The notes beneath the pieces are model-generated. The model saw only the letters and a list, made by a program, of their open reading frames with translations. It did no database searches and was not told where the DNA came from. Of a DNA stretch of 64,000 nucleotides, positions 1 to 13,060 are shown in pieces (within the stretch, counting starts at the first letter, position 1; each line of letters starts with the position of its first letter). Location: NCBI RefSeq assembly GCF_905475345.1, contig NC_066587.1:9601070-9665069 (forward strand), given 5' to 3'. This DNA comes from Vespula vulgaris (Eukaryota > Arthropoda > Insecta > Hymenoptera > Vespidae). Both the position numbers and the translations under genes were made by a program.

Positions 1-30
1 CTCTCTCTCTCTCCCTCTCTCCCTCTCTCT
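1..30. repeat. (CT)n microsatellite, cut by the left edge
   Basis: Interrupted CT/CCCT tract opening the window. Confidence 0.9.
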
Positions 31-3000
31 TCTTCGCATACATGCAACAACATATATGCGTATAAATACGACTCGAGAGTATCGAAAGCGATCTTCGAGA
101 AAATTGAAAGTTCTTGTACACATTTGCATGAGCTCACAATTGTATAATATATTCGATCGGGCTTCACAAACGCATACGCAGGCTACGCGTAGACGCATAG
201 AAAGAACGCACTTAAAACGATACGCGATCGATTTGTGAATCATCACGCATTCGTAAATTATATTATTTAAATAATAGTAGTACGTAAAAAATAGCGCATG
301 TAAACAAATTGAGCTATGCGATTAAATCAACATAAGTTTCAAATATATACTTATATTTGATAAGAATTTCATGTACGTTTTGATGTCCTTTAACCCGAAA
401 TCGATTTCGAAGCACATTCATCCAGCAAAAATCTCTCGTAATGAAATTTCTCTAAATTTGAAGGTTTGCTCGAATATAGAGGAGAGATAGAAGACGTGGC
501 GCATAGTCACAAAGGTTGGAAATCGATAATACCCAGTATAAATCAAAGTTAAAGTGGTGCTAAGGCCATGAACGAGAATGGCACTCCCCAGCCTGCACCT
601 TCCAACCTGCACCCTCCAGCCTATACTCCTAATCCGTATCCCTAGGCCTGCATTTCGACTCGATCCCTCGCTCACCATCCTACCATACGCATCAAATCGC
701 GAAGCACCACGACAGAATGAAACTAATTTCAAACTCAACCTAGTAGGAGACTGCTTTCCTCCTTCCTTTCTCTTTCCGTCTCTACGACTTCATCCTCTTC
801 CAAGTTTAGACAGTCAGCGTGACGGAGGAGCGTCAAACCTTCGACGTTCGCTACTATCGTTAAGAGGAAATACAATCGATTACCATCCACTTTCTTCTAA
901 ACGGCACTTTTATTAGGATATTTACTCGTTCTTGTACAAAAGTAGAATCAACAAAGGAAGTGACGCAACCGGTTGGCCGGTTTAAAAGAGATCGAAACTT
1001 TCAAAAGGTATATTGTTCTATTTCCATAGCAAAGATAGAAAAGAAAAGAGAGCGAGAACGAATACTTGGGTATATTTTTACCGAGCACATTTTTTCTTGA
1101 CTCGAATCTATTCGATTGGACTTTTTCCTTGATAATACCGGCTCCCCAGTTTTTCTTTCGGATTTCTAAGCAACGGACGTCCTCGTTGTTCGCCTTACTT
1201 CTAAAATAGTACTCAAAGGCTTTGATAGTACCAATGCCGAGAATTGTAAGGATCAAAAACTTGTCGATTTATTATTTGTTTCTTGCTTAATGGTATCTTG
1301 TGACATACGGAAGAATATCATAAAAAAGGCTGTTGCTAAACTGAAACTAGTTTATATTACAGGAGGAGATCCACTCGTCATTTATTTCGATTTAGGGTAA
1401 AGGAATATTTTCGTTCTTTCCTAAATTATCGTTTAACATGACCGCCGAGGGCATCGGAATAAGCATTACCTCGTTATATATTTTGATAAAAATGAAACTC
1501 TTCAATTTTGTTTAAAATTCTACACGAATTATGACATCTCCTAAATATATTCGCAAATTTCCCTGGGTTATAAAAACAAATTGGTCGAATGAATATAACA
1601 AAATTTTATGCTTAACAGATACACCATTGAAGAAAATGTTAAAATTTCAAACTGATTAACAATTTTTAAAATGATTATGAACACTTTTGTGTTAAAAATT
1701 AACATGTTGTAATAACATGTTATTAACCGAACTGATATCATTGGAATTTTATACAACTTTTATAAAATATAAAGATATTTTTTATTAAATTTCAAACAAA
1801 TTGAAATACTAGTTTAGAAAATTGCCCATCTTATTAACAAATTATGAAGTTAAAAAGTAACAGTATCACTGAATCGATTTCATCGAAAATTTAGAACACT
1901 TTCGTAAAACGTAACAATGATTTGTTAGTAATTTTAAACAAATTTTGCCTGATTAGTTTTAACACGACATTTATGTTAATAGAAACAATTTTATGTTACG
2001 ATATATTATATGGTCATATTTAATCTATAAAAGCGAAGATTCGAGTCGAATCGCTAAAAAAAGATTGGTTAAAATTACGTGATATTGAAGGATTTGCAAA
2101 TATAAATTTAAGAGAAAGAGAAAAGCCGCGAGTTGATGAGCCATATCGTCAGAAAGATATACGCGCAGTATTCGATACAAAACAGAGAACTTGTTGTATT
2201 TGAAAGATTCACTTGACTACGTGCGCTATGAATGATCACTTTCGATCATAAACTTACAAAGATATAAGATAGAAATAGATAAAGAAAAAGTACAGACGAG
2301 CAGTACAATTTCTTGTACTTACGATGTAACACGCGACGCGTAGAACGATTAATAAGCCGATCTACATTTACATATATGATATTATATAAATGGCTATATC
2401 GATTTCTCGTTGAATTATAGTACATTTCGGCATACGATTTGCGACTTTGATCGTCCAAGAAAGACGTTCTCCCTGTTCCATTGCTACAATAGATTTCGTG
2501 TACCTACTCCCAAGGAGCCCCAACGTGTCGGTAGTCTGTTTCCTCTCACTTCCTTGAGTCGTTACTAGCCTGTCAGTCCGCGTTAAGTCAAGCGTTCCGC
2601 AGTTACGCAACGAGTAATGATAGAGAAAGTATGAAACTAAAGTATCGCGCAACGTTAGCCTTATCCGAGTCGTCTGTCCAGCTCGATGTAACGGATACCG
2701 GGGTTGTCGAACCCAAACACGATACGTTCATCCAAGACCGATCTCTTGGCCTCTTAATTGTTTTTGGCAAGTATACTCGTCATAAATAGATATTATTCTT
2801 TAATATTGACAAATATACTCGTGCGGAAAAACGAAAAACTTGTGCTTTCTTTAAATTTAAATTAAAAAATTCAAGTTTTAGTATAACGATAGATATAACG
2901 ATGCTATTGAAGTCGCGAGATAAAAGCGATGCATTATTTCTTAGTACGATTCATGATAACAATAATAATAAATAACGTGGGAATAGAGAAGAGGAATAAA

Positions 3001-5112
3001 AAAAAAATCTGGTTAGATCGACTATGATAATGAAATAAATGGAATGATGTAAGTGATGGTATAATTACATATTCACCAGCAAGAAAAAGGCTAAACAAAT
3101 ATTATAAACAAATTTTTTCATTTTTTACACATTGGTTCCTTAAGTTTCTTTTCGTTATATAAAAACAATAATGGAAAATTATTTATTACTTTTTTATATA
3201 TATTCCATTTTGTTTTTTTTCTTTTTTCTTTTTAATAAGAAAATTATGAATTTTTAAGTTTTGTCTATAATAACGAATGAGCAATGCATTTGAGTAATAA
3301 AATTATTGATTTCAAAAAACACCAACTCGAATTTCGTTATAATTTAATTCAATTTTACACCAGCTAAGGCAGATTCTGGTTATCAATATCTCTTACTTTT
3401 TAATTTCAATAAGCTTTAAATATTCTATTAATGCACTGTATTTAGAAAAAGTAATTATTTTTTGGCAAGTTGCTGATATAATAAACAATTAAATTATGAT
3501 ATAACAAACAAGTAAAAATGAGAATATTTAATTTCTGTATTATAAATAACATCTAGTTTCTTAATTCAAAAAGTATTATTTATAAATCTTGTTAATAATG
3601 TTAGTGCTACCACTAAAAATCTCTAAAAATCGAGCTATATCTACAAAATATGAAACCGAATCATCTCATCCGTAGAATCATCTTACTTAAAATTACTCTG
3701 TATATAAAAGCTTTAAATGCGAGTGAAGAGAAATGAAAAAGAAGAACCAAATGAACAAAATACGTTCTATTCCTTATACTACTAAGCAGATATATGAATC
3801 ATTTATTATGGAAATGTGGTACGAGTTATTTATGGTCCATAAAAACATTTATTTTTTGAAGTAATTGTCATAAAAATCAATACATAATAAATTTACATTG
3901 ATTTACATTCCAAAAATCATGGAAAAAACTTATTAACATTTGTCAATATCTTTGAATCGATCGAAATGCACTTTTAAATATCTCGTTAACAAAGAAAATA
4001 AATTTACACCACTTTCATAACAAATAGTTCATATTGACAGGTATACTTGTATACATGGGTGCTTACGAATCAATTCGTAACATAATACCGAATGCACAAT
4101 CTAGGTCAAAAGTATTAAAGATGACCGATGACTCACTATCAAGGCCTATTTAAAGCACGACGGATCTATCTCTTCATTATACGTAATCTAGTTCCATGTT
4201 TGTTGTTCATCATGAAATATCTATTATAGCCATCAAATTAAGCTTCAATTACGATAACTTTCCAAATCATCGATCAACGATAGGATAATTATGTCACGGA
4301 CACAATAAGATGAATGTGAGGCGAACCATTTTTCTCAGCTTTTTTATTTTCTACAACAAAAATGCGAATAATCGCTAGGAATATAGAAAGAAATTAAAAA
4401 TTATAATAAATCTTACTACGCTTAAAATGACAGCATTTTAACAATAACGATATATTTTTGGTAGCTACAATATCAATCAATAACTTCTCTTCTTTGAGCG
4501 AAAATTCATCCGAGTCACCGACCCCAACGATCGATTGTCCTATTTCTGTATATTCCGGGCCAATGTCCGTAGATTCGATGTATTTTCATACCGGTGGAAG
4601 AAGAATAACTAAGACTCGTATGAATAATTAAATTTTACGACAGTTTTGCGATAGTACGATCGTAGTAATTATGAAGACACGAGAATTTTCTACTCTCTCA
4701 CTGACCATAGTATGCTTCTGCTTTTTTTTTTCAGTTTTTCTCTCAGAACAAAAGATACGTGAAACTTGAAAAATCACGATAAAGAAATAGTATAAAGCAG
4801 TAAAATTAAATTAAAGCAGTTGGATCAAGTATTCCAGAGGTTAAGACGAGATAACAAAAGTAAATATTTGATCACAGTTAAAGAGAATCCCAGAGGGCCA
4901 TGGAAATTCTAAGTGGCTAATCCAAGAACGCAAAGCTCACAGAACTTGTATTAATTGTAAGGCTCGGATTTAATTTAGTCTGTCATACTTATCCACGTAC
5001 TTGAGTACTTGCTACATATGAATGCTACTTTGCAAACTTGTACGTCATCTAATCTTATTGAAAAAGTAGAACATGTCGAGTTATTCTGAAGGGAAAAAAA
5101 TTACAAAATGAA

Positions 5113-5114
<2 letters not shown>

Positions 5115-5163
<49 letters not shown>

Positions 5164-5171
5164 AAGAGGAG
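5115..5171. repeat. (GA)n microsatellite
   Basis: About 46 bases of pure GA plus a purine-rich tail. Confidence 0.95.
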
Positions 5172-5729
5172 AGAAGTTTTCGACCAGGATGGAGGGCACG
5201 CCGTTCCCACATTGGACATCTTCCCGTTCGAAGCTGTACTGCACGTGCAGTCCAACATCCGCGTTTCACCGTTTTGTCCACGTACAGATGCAACTTTTTT
5301 CTTATACTTTTTTCTTATATCAATATTCCTCGATTAGGGCTTTATTTAACTTTTTCGTGTATAATGTGTTCTAATTCTTACAGAGTATTTAATAAAGATT
5401 AATAATTTAAATGTAACGTTAATAGATAAGAAAGAAGGAAGAAAGTTTGTCGAGTGAAATGCGTGTTCCCTTAAAAGGAGCCACGATTAAAGTCGTCGAT
5501 TCGAACAATGAACAGTGCCAAAGTGAAACTTTGGCCTTTCTCTCTTTCGCGAGATTCACAGGAAGGTCTGACGATGGGAGAAAAAGTATACAGAAGGAAA
5601 ATTCTCGTGAAATAAAACGTGAGAGTAGTAGATCCATAATCTGGATTGTAAGATATTGTGCCCTGCACCGACTCACTCACAAAGCAAAGATCTTCCCTAT
5701 AAACTTATCATGGTCCGATCTCAATCCCC

Positions 5730-5808
5730 CCTCTCTCTCTCCCTCTCTATCTATCTATCTGTCTATCTGTCTATCTATCCATCTATTCATCTATACACAC
5801 ACACATAT
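5730..5808. repeat. Compound microsatellite (CT)n-(TCTA/TCTG)n-(CA)n
   Basis: CT tract passing into tctatctatctgtctatc units and ending in acacacacaca. Confidence 0.9.
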
Positions 5809-8800
5809 GCGTAGGTTTCTTCATTTTCGATTATTCTTTTAAAGTTCCTGACAAAAAAAGTTGCTCTTTATTTGCATATTAATTTACTTTTTCTTAAGGT
5901 AAATTAGATTAATACAAGGAAAAATATATTGTCAGCCTTGACGACTAGATGATACAAAAGTCGAAAATAATTCTTATTACTTACGAATATGATAAAGTCT
6001 AGAGTAAAAAACGTATACGTATGACGTACGTATATTTAGATCGAGCATGTAGAATTTGTAATTGAAATTTAAACTAACATTGATTATCAGAAAAAATGTA
6101 CGTAATAGAAAAATTGTATAAAAAGAAAAAAAAAACAGAAAAGAGAAAATACACACGGAAAGATACTCGCAAGATAGTCGAAAAAGATTTTCACAAGAGC
6201 TCTGGACTATTCTCATTCCACGTAAAATATAATCGTTTTTTAAGTCCAGTCTACTGAACCTAAAAAGTAGATGTAGGTACTTAGTTACGCACACGCGCTA
6301 AATTTATAACGAGCAGATAGGAAAAGCAACCGCGACCTCTTCGCAAGCATCCATTCGACGCGTTTGCTTACAGACGCTTTTTCCTTTAAAATAAGAAAAC
6401 AAAGCATGGAAAAGATAAAAATAAAAAATCATACAAAAGGCAACTCGTTTTCGTGAACCAACGCGAACGCACGCTCGGCAAAGCTATTCATTAAATAACG
6501 GAGTAAATACGCACACCGTATAGTTTCTACAATGAGCTTTTTATGGCGAAAATCCAATAAACGCGTTGCTTCTACCATTCGTTATAAGACATTTTTCGTT
6601 TTCACTTTTTTTTTCAGTCCATATTCTTTACTCTGCCAATCTTTCTTCTTTCACCTTTTTTCTTGGTCTCCCACAAACTCTAAACTCTCTTTTACTTTTT
6701 ATCTGTCTATTCGTATCTGCTCGTCCATTTCACAGTGAGATATTTGCACTGAAAAGCCAGAAAAAAGTCAATTTCAAAAATTTTGCAAAAGTTGTAAAAT
6801 TTTTATTATTCGAAGAAGAAATAGTGTACCGAATTTCTTTACTTATTCATTATTCACTCACGAAGCAGTAAGTTTTGTCGAAAGTTAAGAAATTTTATGG
6901 TACGTGTTTTTTTATCTTTTTTTTCTTTTTTTAAATTATATTATAAAACACTATATATTTATCGGCGATTTTTGTGTATCCTAAAAAAGTTGTGTTGCTT
7001 CCTAGAAGCTTTTCAGGTAAGCGTATATTACACTTTTAAACAGTTTTTATTTTTTAACTCATATATATTTGTATAATTATTAATATTTGGAAATAATAAA
7101 TAATTCAATAATTTTCTTTACGATTATGAAATTTCATTAACGATTTTTTTATAATTCTGTGTGAGACGATATTTTTCATAATTTTATTAAATTTGATAAA
7201 CGTTTGCTACAAAGGTTGATTACAATGCAAACAAAAATTGGTTCAGGATTCGCCTGGATTGAAGCTAACTTAGGTATAACTGGAAAAAGTTAGAAAAAAC
7301 TCTGGATTTGCTTGTTCCTCTTAAGCCTACACCTTCTACCGATGAAAACGAACTAGTAAAATGTAATGAAGAAAAGACATCATCCGAGGAAGGAACTTTG
7401 GATATATTTCTTGACGAAAATTATTTGTAATAGTTCTAAAATATTCTCAAGAGGTATTCTAGTCTATAGGAAAAATGGTTTTAAGGGTATTTTTTTTAAC
7501 AATTTTTTATATTTTTTTTTATAAAATAACTAACTTTTTTCGTTAAAATTTAATTCATATATTTATTCGTTTCTGTAACTGTTCATGTTTAAAAATTTTA
7601 TTAAATGATAAAAATTGTTGGCAACGTTTGAACATCTTCCCATGATTTTCGCTATTCTATTCGTTTGAAATAAAAAAAAAAAAAAAAAAACAAATGATTC
7701 TTGATTAGGAGTAGCAAAATAAAGGGAAAAAGTCGATAGTTGAAAAGATAGTAACACATTGACATTTGCTTCTCGATGTTTCGTACCATTAACGAACGAA
7801 AAAAAGAGATTTTGAGTTAATTCTGATATAAGTTATAACGACGTATGCACCGAAGGTGTACTCCAAAATTTGAAGTCCATCGGTCAGGGAGGTCTTAAGG
7901 TACCGTGTTAGCTGCTGTTAAAATTGACTTTTCCGACTTTTCAGTGCAAATATTGCACTACACACCCGTCCAATTCTTCCCAATCTTTCAATATTTTTTT
8001 CAATTGCGACGCTAATCGCAACGTACGAATATTCTCACGTTCTCATTTTACAGAATCGTACGCACGTACAATGCATACAAGTGTATATCGTTTCCCCATA
8101 TCCAGGAGAAATCGATCGAAGATCAAAGAAGGAAAAAGGAAACGAGTAGTCGTCGATAGGAGTTAAAACACTCCCTAATAATAGCTCATACTCGCTACCT
8201 CTAGCTTCATTTATCGTAGAAGCTGTTCAGAAAGCATTCGTTATCGGCGCAATCTCATGAGTTGAGACGCGATAGTCGTAAGGCCAAAAACGACCGTTTA
8301 TTTGATCTAATTACCCGAATCTCGCGAAACCTCTGTAAATTGTGTTTACCCTAAATTTTGTTTTGCTCTTCTGGAACGTTTTCAATGAAATATTTGAATC
8401 GGACGAACGAGTTTTTTACTTTACTTTTCTCCTTAGATTTTTTCACGAAGGAAAAATTCTTACCTTAACTATAACTCGCAACCATCGTCACAGAATCCAT
8501 GATCGAGCTTTGGGTGTATGCACCCCTCTGAAAAAGAATAAAAACATGATATCTTTTAGAGATCAAAATCAACATATCAAAATGCGAATGTCTCAATACT
8601 GATGGCATAAGAAATAGCATGAAAAAAGAAAAGAGTTTCGTGCGAAATTATATGTAGGAAAATATAAGAACAAGTGAATTAATTCGAGGTCTAGCAACTT
8701 AATTAAGAACAAATCGATTTGAAATTAAAGCGAGCGCGACGACAAGGATAAAAAATCAGGATTTTTTATAGTTCAAAGAAAATAATAGCTTCCGTTTGAT

Positions 8801-9367
8801 ATTCGTTGGGTACTAAATGCATAAGAAAACATATAATTGCACGCTTAACCTTCCTATCCCTAACTAACACATAGAAAAGCACAAAGGTAGCAGATGCGGT
8901 GTATTATGGCAACGTCAATTAACTCGAATATCGATTAAACGAAACGCTAGATGCTGGAAACGCGATATAGCCTCCTTCGATTAAGACTGAAAGGATTCGT
9001 CAAAGGTACGTCTAAGAAAAACGAAAAAGTACATCTTAACCGTGTATTACCAAAGCGTCTACTATCGAGCGTTGCCTTTCGCCTCAAAAATTTTCTCGAA
9101 AGTGTCAACTTGACAAGTTTTGATCTCTTTCTCTCTTTCCTGTTTTACTCTCTTGATAATTCGAAACGTTTAAAATAAAATCTTTTCGATTCCGCGTTTA
9201 GTGACGTACATATATATTGTACATACACACGACGCCTTTGTCCCTGCGCCTTACTTTCTCATTGTCAATCTGTGTTTCTGGTTTCGCGTACCAGGAGCTG
9301 AAAAACACTGAACGTGACCCGCTTTGCCGTGTGGCTATGAATAGTCTTGAGAGAACGAGATAGAACA

Positions 9368-9403
9368 GGAGAGAGGGAGAGAGAGAGAGAGAGAGAGAGA
9401 GGA
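9368..9403. repeat. (GA)n microsatellite
   Basis: Short GA tract followed by a GC-rich stretch (ggagggcggcgtgcacgtgg). Confidence 0.9.
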
Positions 9404-10255
9404 GGGCGGCGTGCACGTGGATATTACGTGAGGTGGCCCGTCTACAAACTCTAAAGCACCGAAGAAACGTCAAATAAACACATTCAAAGAGAGCAGGCCC
9501 AATTTCAAATTTTCGAACGAGTAAGAGATCACAGGAATCGCACGAATGCGAAGAAGTCTAAAAAATAAACAATGTCTTTCGAGAAAGAAAATATTTTGCG
9601 ATTAAACTTTCGTTCAAGATCGCTTTTTTCTTTTTTTCGATTTATAATGCGCAAAAAAGAAATCGTCGCGTTAAAATTGAAAACCCTGCGGCGCAATCTC
9701 TAATAAATAAATAAAAGATATGTGCGTGCGTGCGCCGAGTACGAGGAGTAGGATGACTTCCTTTGTTCGTTCGAATCGAAGCGAGCACCGCTGCTAACGA
9801 CGAAAGGTGAGGCGAGAATAATGGCCCTCGTGAACCGGTTGCACCGTCGTCCTCCTCAACGAAGACGGCAAGAGTTCAGCCAATTTTGACTTAACGGTAA
9901 ACAAAAGCGATTACGAAGGCGCGAGGATACTTCGAAATCGTGCCAGTGGTCCTCGCTTTCTCTTCTCTCTTTTTCAAATGACAACAAAAATATCTTCGTC
10001 CACCCCTTCTTTCGTCTCTTAACGAATTCATTTTCGTTATTAGCTCAAAAAAAGAAAAAAAAAAAAAAATAAGCCTGCGATTTTAAAAAGAAACGAGTCA
10101 CTTTTGCAACGTCAACAACATGTATACGCAAATGCAATACGAATAAAATACGTGCACGAGTAAAAAAAAAAGAAAACTTACTTTTATATGTTAACATTAA
10201 GTTAACAACAATATATTCTTGTTATCGCGCCAAAAAGCTACTACAGAGTTCTTCC

Positions 10256-10280
10256 TACGTCTCTCTTTTTGAGAGACGTA
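10256..10280. repeat. Perfect 10-bp hairpin
   Basis: tacgtctctc, five thymines, then gagagacgta form a perfect inverted repeat with a 5-base loop. No RNA gene was recognised around it. Confidence 0.6.
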
Positions 10281-10679
10281 TACGCGTGGGAGTTCTTGAA
10301 TCATTTCTCTTATCGTTACGTAACGTACGAATTTCCAAATTCACCAATTAACACACTGAATACCGCGAGGGTCTTCGATGACCGAATTTTAGACTCTATT
10401 GAAAACGTTTCTAAAATTTCTTCAGTGACATTTATAAAACTAAAAGTATATTTGTTAATAAAGGTAAAATCCAATGTATACAACACGACAATGAATTATC
10501 CTATACCTTTTATTTTATGTATCTGAAAATTTAAGAGCATCACGTTGAAAGCGATATATGAGCGCGTACGCACTTGGTCGCGGACCACGAAAACTGGAGC
10601 GATGTACGGTCGACTCATTTGGTCGTCGAGTTTGATCGTCTGCTTTTTTGGTTGTTTGTCGACCTGGTTGCCGACGACT

Positions 10680-10728
10680 GTGCGCGTGTAGTCGACAGTG
10701 CGCATGTAGTCTTGGAGAGGTATAAAAG
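10680..10728 (+). promoter_or_regulatory. TATA-type promoter candidate with upstream direct repeat
   Basis: TATAAAAG at 10721-10728 is preceded by two 14-base direct copies (gtgcgcgtgtagtc at 10680 and gtgcgcatgtagtc at 10698, one mismatch, 18-base spacing). No gene could be tied to it. Confidence 0.3.
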
Positions 10729-11952
10729 AGGAAAATATCGATTTATGTATAAATTGCTTCGACGCATACGCGTTAACGGAGAAAGTAAGATACAAGTCGC
10801 TTTTTTCTTCGCACGAGCGTTTCTCGCTACACGCGTCTCAGTTAGACCGGATACTCTATGCACATAAATCTTATAATTTTTCAGGTTCACATTTCGCATT
10901 ATTGTAATAAATGTCTGTTAAAACGTAGCTAATTCTAATCCACGTACAATTATTAGTGATCGACAGAGAACGGTATCGATGGATACGACGGCGTCAAGTA
11001 AATCCGTTGGCTTCCTATCTATCAGGACGCATATGCATCCTAGGAACACACTTATATACGTATACTTTATTGAACATGCAAACGAAGTACAAGACGCAAC
11101 ACTCCAACGAATATATTTCTCTCTCTTCCTTCCTGTTTACAAATATCATCCTTCGCGGACATACATACCTTGTTTTTTTAGAATTTCGTAGAGAAAAACA
11201 CTGTCTTTGAACCTATTTGCAAAGTTATACGTGATCAGACGCAACGGACAAATCTACGAAGAAATCTGAGACGCATAAAATCGTGATCGAGGGTAAAACG
11301 AATACGCATTTTTCCACAAATAGATATATAAATAATGCGACAAAAATTTTCTTTTATATCGAGCACATATACGTATACACACTTGTTTAGAGATTCGTTA
11401 CGTTTAAACGTGATAATTGTACGTTCGAACGCTCAGAGGAGTGACCCTTAATTAACGACTATAAAAAAGGAGAAAAAAATGACGTTCAGCAATCTGGGTC
11501 AGAACGATTCGGAGCTCTGTACGTGAGTATGCGCGCATGTGTACGTGAGATCTTTTAAGCGGCAAAGCGACTACAAAGTGACAGAGCGGTAGGATTTTAA
11601 ATATCGATTTCGTTAGTGGAAAGAGAACTTTTCTAATATCGAGTTGATCGTATCGATTCAATGGACGTCGTCGAACATGTTCCTGCGTATTTGCATAGTG
11701 CATAAACAGCGCGTGCATGTGCTTCATTCATCGAAACTTATAATATAAATCCAAACTATTTAATCATTCGTACGAGGATGAAAATGTGTCGTCCAGTAGG
11801 TAGTACGAGCATGCATTAATTCGTTATGCGATTCACCGCTATCGCGTTTTTTTCTCGATCCTAAGAACGATCGGAAAGAGTCGTCGTTAAAGTCGTCACA
11901 GTCATCGACATAAACGATAGAAAGTCGAGAGCGTTAAAAATGACGAAAGAGA

Positions 11953-13060
11953 GTGAGAGAGATCGATCAGCGATCATTGGCCACGCTTTTTTGCATTTCC
12001 CACGAGCCAGTATCGAGCAGCATTGGACGATTCCAACGAACAGCTAGGAGAAAGCCCTCGAATACGTCCGAACGTTCGGAAAGTTGTCGATCCTCTCCTC
12101 TTTTCAAAGGGTGGATCGAATCGAAGTGGCATTCGGCCAACTCTCCCGCGCTCGAGCGCACATTATTAAACCGTCGCCGGTTTATCGCGATCGCTGTCCC
12201 GACGCTCATTATCGAGCGACACGAAAACGCCATTGTTTCCTTGCACGGTCAAAGAAAGAGAGAGACAGAGGGGGGAGGAAGGGAAACAGACAAAAAGAGA
12301 GGGGAACACGAGACGCAACAGAAATGGAAGTTCAAAGGAGAAAGAGCGAGAAACGACGTCTTTACTCACCAGCTTTCCTTAGGACGCGCAAATCGTTTCG
12401 ATCCTCCTTCACCAGGATGCTACGATGCGCTATAATCCAATATGGCAGCCTATGCACACATGTCAAAACAAATCACCGAAAGACGCAACGTTTGTGGGGC
12501 GGTCGTGACGAGACCCGTAGCTCTTCCTTCTTGCGAAGCTTCTTTCCGTCTCTCTCTCCCTTCGCTCTGTACGCGATATGCGTATGTACGTATATGAGGG
12601 GAGAAGAGAGAGACAGAAAGAGAGGGAAAGAGCAACGACGAATCGTCGCTTGTTCGAGGATCCTTCGAACGAGAGAACGAGAAACGAAAGAGGATACACT
12701 TTTCTACTTCTTCTTTGTTCGATCGCGTCGAAATTCGTGATCGTAAATAAAGAGAGGTGTATGCGTAGGAAAAGAAAGGAAAAAGGGCAGGCAGAGTCGG
12801 ACGAAACGACGCGCACGCGGCAAGCATCCGACGTAGACTGGTGGCCGCGCGCAACGGACGCGGGAAGCGGGGTGCGGAGGAGCTGGGCCATTACAAGGTG
12901 TAGAGGGGAGTTCGTCGTTGGTAGTGGCGGTGGTTGTAGGCTATGGTTCGGTGGGGCGCGCGGCGCGTTCGCCCGAGCAGTGGGGATACGTTGGTTGACA
13001 GTGATGCTCAACCACCGCTTTCGGTTCCTTTTCTTCATCCTTTTTTATCGGATCTTTTAA
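11953..13060. other. GC- and CpG-rich block, promoter or 5'-exon candidate
   Basis: This kilobase is clearly GC-richer than its surroundings, with many CpG, purine runs (12250-12350, 12600-12640) and few stops on either strand, which makes long overlapping open frames on both strands. None resembles a protein. A promoter or non-coding first exon of a gene with distant coding exons is the most likely reading. Confidence 0.35.

Larger units (their letters stand above)
31..10255. other. Intergenic or intronic, no supported gene
   Basis: AT-rich sequence with homopolymers (for example 7672-7690) and the listed microsatellites. All open frames are short and unlike known proteins. A 47-codon frame at 7290-7430 (LEKTLDLLVPLKPTPSTDE...) has a protein-like look and may be a transposon scrap; I do not recognise it. 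Confidence 0.5.

Noticed and set aside
10256..10280. Hairpin followed by no T-run considered as a terminator or miRNA precursor
   Set aside because: Stem of 10 bp is too short for a miRNA precursor and rho-type terminators do not apply in this genome.
11953..12740. Open frames of 160 and 218 codons on the plus strand
   Set aside because: Composition-driven: Arg/Glu/Lys-rich, overlapped by equally long frames on the other strand, no domain or splice structure.
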